64,000 nucleotides of DNA, taken from assembly GCA_963682175.1 (NCBI GenBank), contig OY821789.1, forward strand, positions 6,076,001 through 6,140,000, read 5' to 3'. The notes beneath the pieces were generated by a model. The model ran no database searches and was not told where the DNA came from. It was given only the letters and a program-made list of their open reading frames with translations. The position numbers and the translations under genes are program-made. This DNA is from Triglochin maritima (lineage: Eukaryota; Streptophyta; Magnoliopsida; Alismatales; Juncaginaceae). Below are positions 12,918-23,592 of the stretch, piece by piece (within the stretch, counting starts at the first letter, position 1; the number at the start of each line of letters is the position of its first letter).

Positions 12918-14155
12918 TGATGTGAATTAAATTTATACCGCAAGTGCACGGTGTCAATGAAGACGTAGCAAATACGGGTCGAACACAAGGAGTGAGAGAT
13001 TCTGTTATTTGTGTGATTTCGATTAAGGGAAAGGAAGAGGGAGAAGAATAAATTTGGTTTTGAGATTTTTGGGTTTTAATTATTTAAAGCAAGAAACAAG
13101 AACAAATAAAACTAAAACAAGAACAAAGAGATGAATTCCGTCGGGTGGAGGTTTAGATTTAAGGTTTAGATTAGAGAATTCAGAAACTTATAATAAATCA
13201 TATTAGTTATGAAGCATTACATGATAAATGATTTAACATAAACTCAAGTAATCAAAATAGACTAATACGAACTTAAAATAATAACATTTACTCGTCTTCT
13301 CTTCATCCTAAATCCGTCACCTCCACCCTTTGGAAGGAGTTAGAAACTCATAGAGGGAGGAAGAAGGGGTCCTTGAGACATTACAAAAGAAAACTAAAAG
13401 TAAGAAATAAAAGACAGAATTTTATTAATGAAAAGGAAGAATACAAAACTAAGATTAAAAATAAAAACTAACACCAAAGACTAAGGACTAAGGACTTTTC
13501 TAACATCGTTCTCGGGGCTATTTATAGTTGTTACAAGAGACCTATGTATAGAATTGGAGAGTACACGTGTCCAGACACGATTGGACGAAATTGGAGCACA
13601 CAGATCGCTGAGGGGGCGGCGTTTCCGCCGCACAATGTATGTGATATGCGGCGATTTCGCCGCACAATCTTCTCTGATTTAATCCGGATTTTTGCTGGTA
13701 GTTTATGGTATGATTTGATCCTCCTTTGCGCGTCTGGATGATTTCTTTCCATTCTTTTGAGCTCCGGATTAATTCCTTTATATGTTTGGAGATTTACATT
13801 GATTTTTCTTTAGATTTTCTCCAAGATAATATTTTGGTGCTTTAATTGCAATTAGGTCCTTGACTTTTTTGCAATTAAGTCCCCGGCTACTTTTGTGCTT
13901 AAGTCCTTGTTCTTTTTGCAATTAGGACTTGAATGCTTTTATGCTTGGATACATTTCCATTCGTAACCCGATAATCTTGAACTTGGTCTTTATGATAGAA
14001 ATGAGTCTTTTGCACGCGTTTATGCTCGGGATGTGGGTAAATTGCATTCAGGTCCCTGTATTCTGTAAATAAGACTAAACACATACCTTAGTAGCATTTA
14101 TTGATGTAAAAGTAATCTAAATAAAAGACATATGATGCAATGTATGCAATCATCA
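12918..14155 (-). repeat. Tat/Athila copy 1, 3' LTR
   Basis: Plus-strand ends are TGATGTGAATT and GCAATCATCA. It is 1238 bp, homologous along its length to the LTR at 42829-44056. It contains GCGGCG...CGCCGC inverted repeats near 13616-13664. Confidence 0.85.
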
Positions 14156-14172
14156 AATACCCCCACACCTAG
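14156..14172 (-). promoter_or_regulatory. Polypurine tract of Tat/Athila copy 1
   Basis: On the minus strand AGGTGTGGGGGTATT abuts the LTR, the expected plus-strand primer position. It fixes this LTR as the 3' LTR. Confidence 0.7.
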
Positions 14173-15085
14173 ATTTTGCTAGTCCCTAGCAAAACAGAAT
14201 ATAAGAAAAATGAAAACAGGGAAATCCTAACTCACTTTCGTAGGAATCACGGTTGCACTTAGCATGTGCAACAAGCCTTTAAACCTCCAAGTTTCCTAGG
14301 AGGAGGAGTGTTGTCTCCTGAGGGTTTTCAGCGGATATACCCACAAAATCCTAAATCAACGTTTCATCAATAGTTCTCAATATCCCTACCTCAACCTTAT
14401 ACATTTCACTAAGAATTTTTGCATGCTCATTATATAAATCTAACTCATTAAAAAATATGACTTGGTCTTTGTTCCTCCAACATTCACACCACTAACCCTT
14501 CTACACATGATATCACTTAAATTATTTTGCACGGCTCCTCTGGTGGTGAAGTATCATTTGGATCAACCATGACATTGATCATTCTTTTAGCTTTGGGCCC
14601 TGAGTATTTTTTCTTTTCTTTTCTTTCGTGATTCAACACATTTGCTTTTTTTGACACTTTTACCCTTTTGCATTCGTGTAGCGAGTTTGGTCGATAATCC
14701 CGAGTTGGTAGACTCAAGTTACCGGGTTTCAAGATACCCCTACGGACCAGTGACTCAAAGGTTTGTGCTTTTGTAATCATTTTGCAAAATGTGTTTTTCT
14801 TCACTTTATTCCATTATTTTTACTTTTATTTTCCTCAAGGCTTAATTGCTATTAGAAGTCCACACTTCCCGGTATATTTTCCTCAACCTCTGCTTTTTAT
14901 CAACCACTTCAAAGATTTGATTCATCCAATTTAAGTGCATACATATCTTAAAGGGCAATGAGTTATTTCTTTGGAACTTAGATTTATGTCATGATTTCTA
15001 CAAGCAGAGCTATATAATAAGGAACAAAAACTCAATGCAATTTGTACACGGGTTTTGGCAGTTCAATCTTAAGCTATGTCATGAA
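14173..15085 (-). pseudogene. Interior of Tat/Athila copy 1, region after integrase
   Basis: Contains a 95-codon minus-strand frame (14517-14804) rich in Lys and Arg with no domain I recognise. Its position just upstream of the PPT matches the region after integrase in this lineage. The part beyond about 14820 shows no coding sequence and could include other DNA. Confidence 0.4.
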
Positions 15086-15175
15086 TTTCCATTTAGCCTT
15101 ATTGATAGGGGGAGCTTAAATGTTATATCTTTTAGAGTTATGAAGTTTCGGTTTAGAGCTTAAATCCTTATTGAT
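15086..15175. other. Scrambled junction between Tat/Athila DNA and the copia array
   Basis: 15086-15146 repeats 61 bp of the copia 3' non-coding region (compare 17880-17940). Then come 29 bp (15147-15175) containing GAGCTTAAAT and CCTTATTGAT, both also present within the preceding 61 bp but in the other order. The array proper starts at 15176, 824 bp into an LTR. This looks like a templated-insertion end-joining scar. Confidence 0.75.
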
Positions 15176-15296
15176 ACCGGTTTAGTAGTTTCGGTCGACC
15201 GGTTCTGGACAGATTTGCAGCCCGATTTTCTGCTTTGTGTATCTTGCACAAAACCCAATCAAATCTATCCCCAACGGCTAGAAAACCTTAGGAGCT

Positions 15297-15305
15297 TATA
15301 AATAG
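15297..15305 (+). promoter_or_regulatory. TATA box of the copia LTR promoter
   Basis: TATAAATAG, a good plant TATA box; transcription would start about 30 bp downstream. The same box recurs at +3840 steps: 19137, 22977, 26817, 30657 and 34497. The last one drives the chimeric gag-RT ORF. Confidence 0.7.
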
Positions 15306-15574
15306 AGGATCAAGACTTGTTGTTAGAAAAAACTCTCCAACTTCCAATTGTCCAATTCATTAGAGAGAAGCTCTCAATCCTCAAAGCTCCCAATTTTACT
15401 CCACAAGCCTAAAATCCACACTTAGTGATCATATACTCATCCTACTCAAAGTGTGCTCAATTAGAGAGTGAATCCCACTCAGTTACAAGAGTTGTCAAAA
15501 GAAGCAAGGACTTCGGTGAAAGCCCGAAGTGTCCCTCTCGGATTGTGAGAGGAAGAATTCAAGCAAGCGAGGGT

Positions 15575-15715
15575 TGTTCGCGTTGCTTGTGGTGTAAAGG
15601 CGTTCTCTCCCGGCCCGGAACGGGGAGTGGTTAGTGAAGACGTAGGCGGAGCTCGCGGAGTCGAGCGGAGCTTACAAGAGAGGACTAGGACCCGGGTGGG
15701 GTGCCGAACCTCTAT
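15575..15715 (+). other. GC- and CpG-rich block in the copia LTR downstream of TATA
   Basis: A CpG-rich stretch in otherwise AT-rich DNA, repeated in every LTR at +3840 steps. Sirevirus LTRs are known for a CpG-rich segment near the promoter, which supports the lineage call. Confidence 0.55.
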
Positions 15716-15861
15716 AAAAACCGACGCGTCTTTTGTGGTTTGCATTTTCTGTTAATTTCCCTACTTGTTTTTAAATTTGTTTCCGCTGCGTTTATTTTTT
15801 AATTAATTAGGGATTAGATTAAAAGTGATTAGTGGACCCATAACCCACACGATCCTACATT

Positions 15862-15874
15862 TGGTATCAGAGCC
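15862..15874 (+). promoter_or_regulatory. Primer binding site (tRNA-Met type) of the copia element
   Basis: TGGTATCAGAGCC, two bases after the LTR end ...CCTACA (15859). This is the usual copia PBS, complementary to the 3' end of initiator tRNA-Met. Repeats at 19702, 23542, 27382, 31222 and 35062. Confidence 0.9.
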
Positions 15875-15912
15875 TTGTTAGCTAAATTTCATTACTTTAC
15901 CGTAATTTTAGC

Positions 15913-17562
15913 ATGGCTTCAACATCTAATCACTTAGAGGGTTTATGCACCACAAGGCCTCCTTTGCTTAATGGGTCAAATTATGATTATTGGAAAAATA
16001 GAATGAAAATCTTTTTAATATCAAATGACCTTAAGTATTGGAAGTTTATTCAAAATCCATACATACCCCCAAATGAAGATGATTTAGATTCTCTATCTAG
16101 GGCTCAACTGAAAGAAATTGAAATGAATTCAAAAATTATGAATATTCTTTATTGTGGCCTTAATGAGGGAGAATACAATAGAATTAGGGGATGTGAAAGT
16201 GCAAATGAAATATGGCATAGGTTACAAATGCATCATGAGGGTGATAGCAAAACCAAAGAAACTAGGATAAGTCTCCTCATGCATAAATATGAAATATTTT
16301 CTATGCAAATCGGTGAGAACATAAGCGACATGAACACTCGCTTCACCGATATCACTAACTCTCTTTTGATTCTTGGAAGAAGGATAAATGAAGGAGAGAT
16401 GACTCGAAAATTCCTCCGGTCATTGAGCAACGATTGGGAAGACAAGGTCGTGGCAATCGAAGAATCGCACGATCTTTCAAAATTGAAGATGGAGGAACTC
16501 ATTGGAAATCTCATGGCCTATGAGCTCCAATTGAGTCATCGAAGAGAGAAGGAAGCTTCAAAGAAAAACTCCATGGTGGCATTGCATGCAAATTTTGATG
16601 AGCCAAGGAGGGTGGAAGAAGAGGACATTGAGGTCCTTGCCCAAGACTTCTTCAAATACCTCAAGAGGGATAAGGGAGAAAAGAATGAAAGAAGAGGTAG
16701 AAGAAGTGAGAAAAGAGAAAAAGAAAAAGAGAGGGAGGAGAGCGAAAATGAGAGAAGAGAAGGGGAAAAGAAAAATGAGAGAAGGGAGAGAAGAAGAGAA
16801 AAGGAGAGGAGTAAGAGAAAAGAAAAGAGGTTGGAAGCTCACAAGGCCACTTGGGACGATACGTCGTCGTCGTCATCCAAATCAACCGCACCTTCATCAA
16901 CAAAGGAATATGCGCATATGTGCTACATGGCAATTCAAGATGAAGGAAGTGAGGTATCTTCTAACTCTTACACCACTAGAAGCAATTCATGTTCAAATAA
17001 ATCATATTCTAGTGCTAGCTCTAATTCTAATACTAATGATGAATCATATACATATGATGAGCTTCAAAATGCATTTCATGATTTAGTTAAACAATATGAG
17101 ATCATTTGTGAAAAGAACAAAAATGCTAGAAAAACTATAAATGATCTCAAATGCCAAATTGAATTAATCATGAATGAAAAGAATGAGGTGATTGCTAGAC
17201 TTGAATCAAATGAATCATCACTTGCTAGTCTAAGTAAAACACCCATTATTGATGAACATGTAGATCTTAAAGCCTCAAATATGCAATTAAGAAAAGATCT
17301 TGAAATGTTCACTAAAGGAACAAAAATGCTTGATATGCTTTTGAGTAGTCAAAGACAATCATTAGCTAAACATGGTTTAGGATACAATGTGCATTTGAAA
17401 AACCATGTATCTCATACTACTTTAAATGGCAAGCATGTATTTGTTAAATCTAGTTCCTCAAGTGTGTGGGCACCCAAAACCAAAATGGTTTGGATCCCAA
17501 AAGCTAATGTTCAAGGACCCAAAGTTGTTTGGGTACCTAAGTCTACACTTGTAGGAGCTTGA
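15913..17562 (+). CDS. gag: Copia Gag protein, array copy 1
   Basis: 549 residues. Residues about 15-215 form the copia Gag (UBN2-type) capsid domain, with NYDYWKNRM near the start and a later [13 protein letters not shown]. Residues 251-306 are almost only Arg, Lys and Glu. A Ser-rich stretch follows (about 313-330 and 345-380), then a likely coiled coil (about 385-490). The C-terminus has two VW(I/V)PK motifs, as before protease in Sirevirus polyproteins. No CCHC zinc knuckle is present; the charged tract sits where it is expected. The start is the first ATG after the PBS, 39 bp downstream. The frame is intact although pol is gone, so Gag may have been kept to package or trans-complement. 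Family confidence is high; activity is untested. Confidence 0.9.
   Translation: MASTSNHLEGLCTTRPPLLNGSNYDYWKNRMKIFLISNDLKYWKFIQNPYIPPNEDDLDSLSRAQLKEIEMNSKIMNILYCGLNEGEYNRIRGCESANEIWHRLQMHHEGDSKTKETRISLLMHKYEIFSMQIGENISDMNTRFTDITNSLLILGRRINEGEMTRKFLRSLSNDWEDKVVAIEESHDLSKLKMEELIGNLMAYELQLSHRREKEASKKNSMVALHANFDEPRRVEEEDIEVLAQDFFKYLKRDKGEKNERRGRRSEKREKEKEREESENERREGEKKNERRERRREKERSKRKEKRLEAHKATWDDTSSSSSKSTAPSSTKEYAHMCYMAIQDEGSEVSSNSYTTRSNSCSNKSYSSASSNSNTNDESYTYDELQNAFHDLVKQYEIICEKNKNARKTINDLKCQIELIMNEKNEVIARLESNESSLASLSKTPIIDEHVDLKASNMQLRKDLEMFTKGTKMLDMLLSSQRQSLAKHGLGYNVHLKNHVSHTTLNGKHVFVKSSSSSVWAPKTKMVWIPKANVQGPKVVWVPKSTLVGA
16663..16830 (+). repeat. Near-pure purine tract inside copia gag
   Basis: I count 8 pyrimidines in 168 nt on the coding strand. 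It encodes the Arg/Lys/Glu tract of Gag and recurs in every gag copy, including the truncated one (from 35863). Confidence 0.85.
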
Positions 17563-17680
17563 GGAGGAAATTGGTGGTGACCGGGTGAGCCAAAGCGTCG
17601 AATTCGAATCCGGTTGCATCACCAAATAAGATTGGAGCTAATCAAGAGTCAAGTTTGGTATAAATTTCTATCCTTGAAAT
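17563..17680 (+). pseudogene. Aspartic protease remnant after copia gag
   Basis: Just after the gag stop, short stretches read as VEFESGCIT and KIGANQESSLV in different frames, typical of the region after the protease DSG motif in Sireviruses. The catalytic DSG segment itself is deleted, and small indels and stops break the frame. It shows the element came from an autonomous gag-pol element. Present in all complete units. Confidence 0.65.
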
Positions 17681-17901
17681 TTCTGAAAATTTAGCTCTAA
17701 TCTAGTTTATATGCTAAATTGTCATATCTTTAGAAGTTCAATTCATTGCAAATCATATACCCCATTCATTGCAAATCATTTACCGCATTCATTGATTTTA
17801 AATGTCAAATTTTTTAAATGGATGTGAGAATAAGGCTTAAGTTGAAACTTAAATGAACTTAATTTCATCATACTCATTGTTTCCATTTAGCCTTATTGAT
17901 A

Positions 17902-18190
17902 GGGGGAGCTTAAATGTTATATCTTTTAGAGTTATGAAGTGCAAAATTTAGGGGGAGCAACTTCATTACAAGACATCCAAATTCTATGCTTAAAGTCATA
18001 TTTATTTTTATTTTTGATGGATGTCAAAGGGGGAGAGATAATTAAGGGGGTAACTTGGAATTTGGCATAAAATTGAACAAAAACTATGCACACCCATAGG
18101 GGGAGCATTAATTTGCATAGTTTACATATACAAATTCCATGTATTTAGATAGAATTAAGATATAGGTTGCCATCATCAAAAAGGGGGAGA
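17902..18190 (+). promoter_or_regulatory. Multiple polypurine tracts and final PPT of the copia element
   Basis: GGGGGAG occurs five times (17902, 17951, 18029, 18099, 18183), and GGGGG alone at 18046. The last copy abuts the LTR start TGTTGG at 18192 and is the functional PPT. Multiple PPTs upstream of the 3' LTR are a Sirevirus trait. Repeated in each complete unit. Confidence 0.75.
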
Positions 18191-18191
18191 T

Positions 18192-19699
18192 TGTTGGCTT
18201 TTTGGCCTTAATCTAGGTTTTGATGATTTAATTAACCTAATCTTAATTATGATGATGTAGAGTAGCACACATATTGCATTGCATGTATATTGTATTGTGC
18301 TAACCTCTACAGGTGATCAAGACTCAAGAAAGAAGGAAATGAAGTCAAGACATGTAATTAAAGCTAAATCGAAGACATGTAACCTTGATTTATTTTGAGT
18401 CTTAGGAACATGTGTAAATTGAGCATACAAGGGTTAAAAACCAATCACATACACACTAGGTTCCTTAGAGAAGTCACACACAAAATTTCACATTATTTGG
18501 ACTTCATTAGATCACCCAAACCTTAGTCGGAAATCACTTATAAACTTAAACCCAGATTTCCTGTGTGAACCGGTCGACCGAACCAGTTCTCAGTTCGACC
18601 GGTTTATAACAGACTCTCCACAGTGATTTTACCGAACTCTACCGGTCGACCGGTTCTACATTTTCGGTCGACCGATCCCGGATTTTAATATGACCGTTTT
18701 TCTTGTCGTATTCCTATAACGGTCGTATTCGTATAAAACAAACTTAACCCCAAAATACATTCGGTAACCGGTCGAACGACGACCTTGTTTCGGTCGACCG
18801 GTTGAACATTTCTTCAAGAAACAAAATTCCCTGCTATCGGTCGACACATTTCTCGTTCGACCGATTGACCTTTGTCTCAACCGAATCCCCTTTTCGGTCG
18901 ACCGCTCCATACTTTGGTTCGACCGATTCACTTAAGTAGAGTTAAGTTCTAGCTCGTTTGTCCGACCGAATATTCTTTTGTTCGACCGTTCTCCTTGAAA
19001 TCAAGTGAACGGTCGACCGGTTTAGTAGTTTCGGTCGACCGGTTCTGGACAGATTTGCAGCCCGATTTTCTGCTTTGTGTATCTTGCACAAAACCCAATC
19101 AAATCTATCCCCAACGGCTAGAAAACCTTAGGAGCTTATAAATAGAGGATCAAGACTTGTTGTTAGAAAAAACTCTCCAACTTCCAATTGTCCAATTCAT
19201 TAGAGAGAAGCTCTCAATCCTCAAAGCTCCCAATTTTACTCCACAAGCCTAAAATCCACACTTAGTGATCATATACTCATCCTACTCAAAGTGTGCTCAA
19301 TTAGAGAGTGAATCCCACTCAGTTACAAGAGTTGTCAAAAGAAGCAAGGACTTCGGTGAAAGCCCGAAGTGTCCCTCTCGGATTGTGAGAGGAAGAATTC
19401 AAGCAAGCGAGGGTTGTTCGCGTTGCTTGTGGTGTAAAGGCGTTCTCTCCCGGCCCGGAACGGGGAGTGGTTAGTGAAGACGTAGGCGGAGCTCGCGGAG
19501 TCGAGCGGAGCTTACAAGAGAGGACTAGGACCCGGGTGGGGTGCCGAACCTCTATAAAAACCGACGCGTCTTTTGTGGTTTGCATTTTCTGTTAATTTCC
19601 CTACTTGTTTTTAAATTTGTTTCCGCTGCGTTTATTTTTTAATTAATTAGGGATTAGATTAAAAGTGATTAGTGGACCCATAACCCACACGATCCTACA
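18192..19699 (+). repeat. Copia LTR, array copy 2 (first complete)
   Basis: 1508 bp from TGTTGG to CCTACA, between a PPT and a PBS, serving as 3' LTR of one unit and 5' LTR of the next. It holds seven exact GGTCGACC palindromes and several degenerate ones between 18570 and 19045, a TATA box at 19137 and a CpG-rich block. Confidence 0.9.
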
Positions 19700-19752
19700 T
19701 TTGGTATCAGAGCCTTGTTAGCTAAATTTCATTACTTTACCGTAATTTTAGC

Positions 19753-21402
19753 ATGGCTTCAACATCTAATCACTTAGAGGGTTTATGCACCACAAGGCCT
19801 CCTTTGCTTAATGGGTCAAATTATGATTATTGGAAAAATAGAATGAAAATCTTTTTAATATCAAATGACCTTAAGTATTGGAAGTTTATTCAAAATCCAT
19901 ACATACCCCCAAATGAAGATGATTTAGATTCTCTATCTAGGGCTCAACTGAAAGAAATTGAAATGAATTCAAAAATTATGAATATTCTTTATTGTGGCCT
20001 TAATGAGGGAGAATACAATAGAATTAGGGGATGTGAAAGTGCAAATGAAATATGGCATAGGTTACAAATGCATCATGAGGGTGATAGCAAAACCAAAGAA
20101 ACTAGGATAAGTCTCCTCATGCATAAATATGAAATATTTTCTATGCAAATCGGTGAGAACATAAGCGACATGAACACTCGCTTCACCGATATCACTAACT
20201 CTCTTTTGATTCTTGGAAGAAGGATAAATGAAGGAGAGATGACTCGAAAATTCCTCCGGTCATTGAGCAACGATTGGGAAGACAAGGTCGTGGCAATCGA
20301 AGAATCGCACGATCTTTCAAAATTGAAGATGGAGGAACTCATTGGAAATCTCATGGCCTATGAGCTCCAATTGAGTCATCGAAGAGAGAAGGAAGCTTCA
20401 AAGAAAAACTCCATGGTGGCATTGCATGCAAATTTTGATGAGCCAAGGAGGGTGGAAGAAGAGGACATTGAGGTCCTTGCCCAAGACTTCTTCAAATACC
20501 TCAAGAGGGATAAGGGAGAAAAGAATGAAAGAAGAGGTAGAAGAAGTGAGAAAAGAGAAAAAGAAAAAGAGAGGGAGGAGAGCGAAAATGAGAGAAGAGA
20601 AGGGGAAAAGAAAAATGAGAGAAGGGAGAGAAGAAGAGAAAAGGAGAGGAGTAAGAGAAAAGAAAAGAGGTTGGAAGCTCACAAGGCCACTTGGGACGAT
20701 ACGTCGTCGTCGTCATCCAAATCAACCGCACCTTCATCAACAAAGGAATATGCGCATATGTGCTACATGGCAATTCAAGATGAAGGAAGTGAGGTATCTT
20801 CTAACTCTTACACCACTAGAAGCAATTCATGTTCAAATAAATCATATTCTAGTGCTAGCTCTAATTCTAATACTAATGATGAATCATATACATATGATGA
20901 GCTTCAAAATGCATTTCATGATTTAGTTAAACAATATGAGATCATTTGTGAAAAGAACAAAAATGCTAGAAAAACTATAAATGATCTCAAATGCCAAATT
21001 GAATTAATCATGAATGAAAAGAATGAGGTGATTGCTAGACTTGAATCAAATGAATCATCACTTGCTAGTCTAAGTAAAACACCCATTATTGATGAACATG
21101 TAGATCTTAAAGCCTCAAATATGCAATTAAGAAAAGATCTTGAAATGTTCACTAAAGGAACAAAAATGCTTGATATGCTTTTGAGTAGTCAAAGACAATC
21201 ATTAGCTAAACATGGTTTAGGATACAATGTGCATTTGAAAAACCATGTATCTCATACTACTTTAAATGGCAAGCATGTATTTGTTAAATCTAGTTCCTCA
21301 AGTGTGTGGGCACCCAAAACCAAAATGGTTTGGATCCCAAAAGCTAATGTTCAAGGACCCAAAGTTGTTTGGGTACCTAAGTCTACACTTGTAGGAGCTT
21401 GA
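19753..21402 (+). CDS. gag: Copia Gag protein, array copy 2
   Basis: 549 residues, identical to copy 1. Flanking LTR, PBS and protease remnant are also the same. Confidence 0.9.
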   Translation: MASTSNHLEGLCTTRPPLLNGSNYDYWKNRMKIFLISNDLKYWKFIQNPYIPPNEDDLDSLSRAQLKEIEMNSKIMNILYCGLNEGEYNRIRGCESANEIWHRLQMHHEGDSKTKETRISLLMHKYEIFSMQIGENISDMNTRFTDITNSLLILGRRINEGEMTRKFLRSLSNDWEDKVVAIEESHDLSKLKMEELIGNLMAYELQLSHRREKEASKKNSMVALHANFDEPRRVEEEDIEVLAQDFFKYLKRDKGEKNERRGRRSEKREKEKEREESENERREGEKKNERRERRREKERSKRKEKRLEAHKATWDDTSSSSSKSTAPSSTKEYAHMCYMAIQDEGSEVSSNSYTTRSNSCSNKSYSSASSNSNTNDESYTYDELQNAFHDLVKQYEIICEKNKNARKTINDLKCQIELIMNEKNEVIARLESNESSLASLSKTPIIDEHVDLKASNMQLRKDLEMFTKGTKMLDMLLSSQRQSLAKHGLGYNVHLKNHVSHTTLNGKHVFVKSSSSSVWAPKTKMVWIPKANVQGPKVVWVPKSTLVGA

Positions 21403-22031
21403 GGAGGAAATTGGTGGTGACCGGGTGAGCCAAAGCGTCGAATTCGAATCCGGTTGCATCACCAAATAAGATTGGAGCTAATCAAGAGTCAAGTTTGGTA
21501 TAAATTTCTATCCTTGAAATTTCTGAAAATTTAGCTCTAATCTAGTTTATATGCTAAATTGTCATATCTTTAGAAGTTCAATTCATTGCAAATCATATAC
21601 CCCATTCATTGCAAATCATTTACCGCATTCATTGATTTTAAATGTCAAATTTTTTAAATGGATGTGAGAATAAGGCTTAAGTTGAAACTTAAATGAACTT
21701 AATTTCATCATACTCATTGTTTCCATTTAGCCTTATTGATAGGGGGAGCTTAAATGTTATATCTTTTAGAGTTATGAAGTGCAAAATTTAGGGGGAGCAA
21801 CTTCATTACAAGACATCCAAATTCTATGCTTAAAGTCATATTTATTTTTATTTTTGATGGATGTCAAAGGGGGAGAGATAATTAAGGGGGTAACTTGGAA
21901 TTTGGCATAAAATTGAACAAAAACTATGCACACCCATAGGGGGAGCATTAATTTGCATAGTTTACATATACAAATTCCATGTATTTAGATAGAATTAAGA
22001 TATAGGTTGCCATCATCAAAAAGGGGGAGAT

Positions 22032-23539
22032 TGTTGGCTTTTTGGCCTTAATCTAGGTTTTGATGATTTAATTAACCTAATCTTAATTATGATGATGTAG
22101 AGTAGCACACATATTGCATTGCATGTATATTGTATTGTGCTAACCTCTACAGGTGATCAAGACTCAAGAAAGAAGGAAATGAAGTCAAGACATGTAATTA
22201 AAGCTAAATCGAAGACATGTAACCTTGATTTATTTTGAGTCTTAGGAACATGTGTAAATTGAGCATACAAGGGTTAAAAACCAATCACATACACACTAGG
22301 TTCCTTAGAGAAGTCACACACAAAATTTCACATTATTTGGACTTCATTAGATCACCCAAACCTTAGTCGGAAATCACTTATAAACTTAAACCCAGATTTC
22401 CTGTGTGAACCGGTCGACCGAACCAGTTCTCAGTTCGACCGGTTTATAACAGACTCTCCACAGTGATTTTACCGAACTCTACCGGTCGACCGGTTCTACA
22501 TTTTCGGTCGACCGATCCCGGATTTTAATATGACCGTTTTTCTTGTCGTATTCCTATAACGGTCGTATTCGTATAAAACAAACTTAACCCCAAAATACAT
22601 TCGGTAACCGGTCGAACGACGACCTTGTTTCGGTCGACCGGTTGAACATTTCTTCAAGAAACAAAATTCCCTGCTATCGGTCGACACATTTCTCGTTCGA
22701 CCGATTGACCTTTGTCTCAACCGAATCCCCTTTTCGGTCGACCGCTCCATACTTTGGTTCGACCGATTCACTTAAGTAGAGTTAAGTTCTAGCTCGTTTG
22801 TCCGACCGAATATTCTTTTGTTCGACCGTTCTCCTTGAAATCAAGTGAACGGTCGACCGGTTTAGTAGTTTCGGTCGACCGGTTCTGGACAGATTTGCAG
22901 CCCGATTTTCTGCTTTGTGTATCTTGCACAAAACCCAATCAAATCTATCCCCAACGGCTAGAAAACCTTAGGAGCTTATAAATAGAGGATCAAGACTTGT
23001 TGTTAGAAAAAACTCTCCAACTTCCAATTGTCCAATTCATTAGAGAGAAGCTCTCAATCCTCAAAGCTCCCAATTTTACTCCACAAGCCTAAAATCCACA
23101 CTTAGTGATCATATACTCATCCTACTCAAAGTGTGCTCAATTAGAGAGTGAATCCCACTCAGTTACAAGAGTTGTCAAAAGAAGCAAGGACTTCGGTGAA
23201 AGCCCGAAGTGTCCCTCTCGGATTGTGAGAGGAAGAATTCAAGCAAGCGAGGGTTGTTCGCGTTGCTTGTGGTGTAAAGGCGTTCTCTCCCGGCCCGGAA
23301 CGGGGAGTGGTTAGTGAAGACGTAGGCGGAGCTCGCGGAGTCGAGCGGAGCTTACAAGAGAGGACTAGGACCCGGGTGGGGTGCCGAACCTCTATAAAAA
23401 CCGACGCGTCTTTTGTGGTTTGCATTTTCTGTTAATTTCCCTACTTGTTTTTAAATTTGTTTCCGCTGCGTTTATTTTTTAATTAATTAGGGATTAGATT
23501 AAAAGTGATTAGTGGACCCATAACCCACACGATCCTACA
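22032..23539 (+). repeat. Copia LTR, array copy 3
   Basis: Same as 18192-19699, shifted by 3840 bp; no difference seen. Confidence 0.9.
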
Positions 23540-23592
23540 TTTGGTATCAGAGCCTTGTTAGCTAAATTTCATTACTTTACCGTAATTTTAGC

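Larger units (their letters stand above)
12918..15085 (-). mobile_element. Tat/Athila-type Ty3 retrotransposon, 3' part only
   Basis: A minus-strand copy inserted in the Tekay 5' LTR. It retains its 3' LTR (12918-14155), a polypurine tract and roughly 0.9 kb of interior, then ends against copia-derived sequence near 15086. Its 5' half and the second target-site copy are absent. Its LTR is clearly related to the one at 42829-44056, with substitutions and indels. Confidence 0.75.
15176..15859 (+). repeat. Copia LTR, partial (array left end)
   Basis: Last 684 bp of the LTR, equal to 19016-19699. It keeps the TATA box and the PBS-proximal end but lacks the first 824 bp. Confidence 0.9.

Noticed and set aside
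12170..12988. Several 70-130-codon frames in the Tekay 5' LTR
   Set aside because: Generated by the stop-poor GGTCGACC clusters; they run across the LTR break at 12917 into unrelated Tat/Athila sequence.
15425..15745. Small open frames on both strands in the copia LTR after the TATA box
   Set aside because: They fall in the CpG-rich non-coding part of the LTR and have no recognisable motif.
16586..17086. 166-codon plus-strand frame overlapping copia gag, repeated in each unit
   Set aside because: It exists because the purine-rich tract has few stops in any frame; the gag frame explains the region.
18656..18931. 91-codon minus-strand frame present in each copia LTR
   Set aside because: Lies over the palindrome-rich U3 region; Arg/Ser/Thr-rich product made by the repeated motif, no start context or homology seen.
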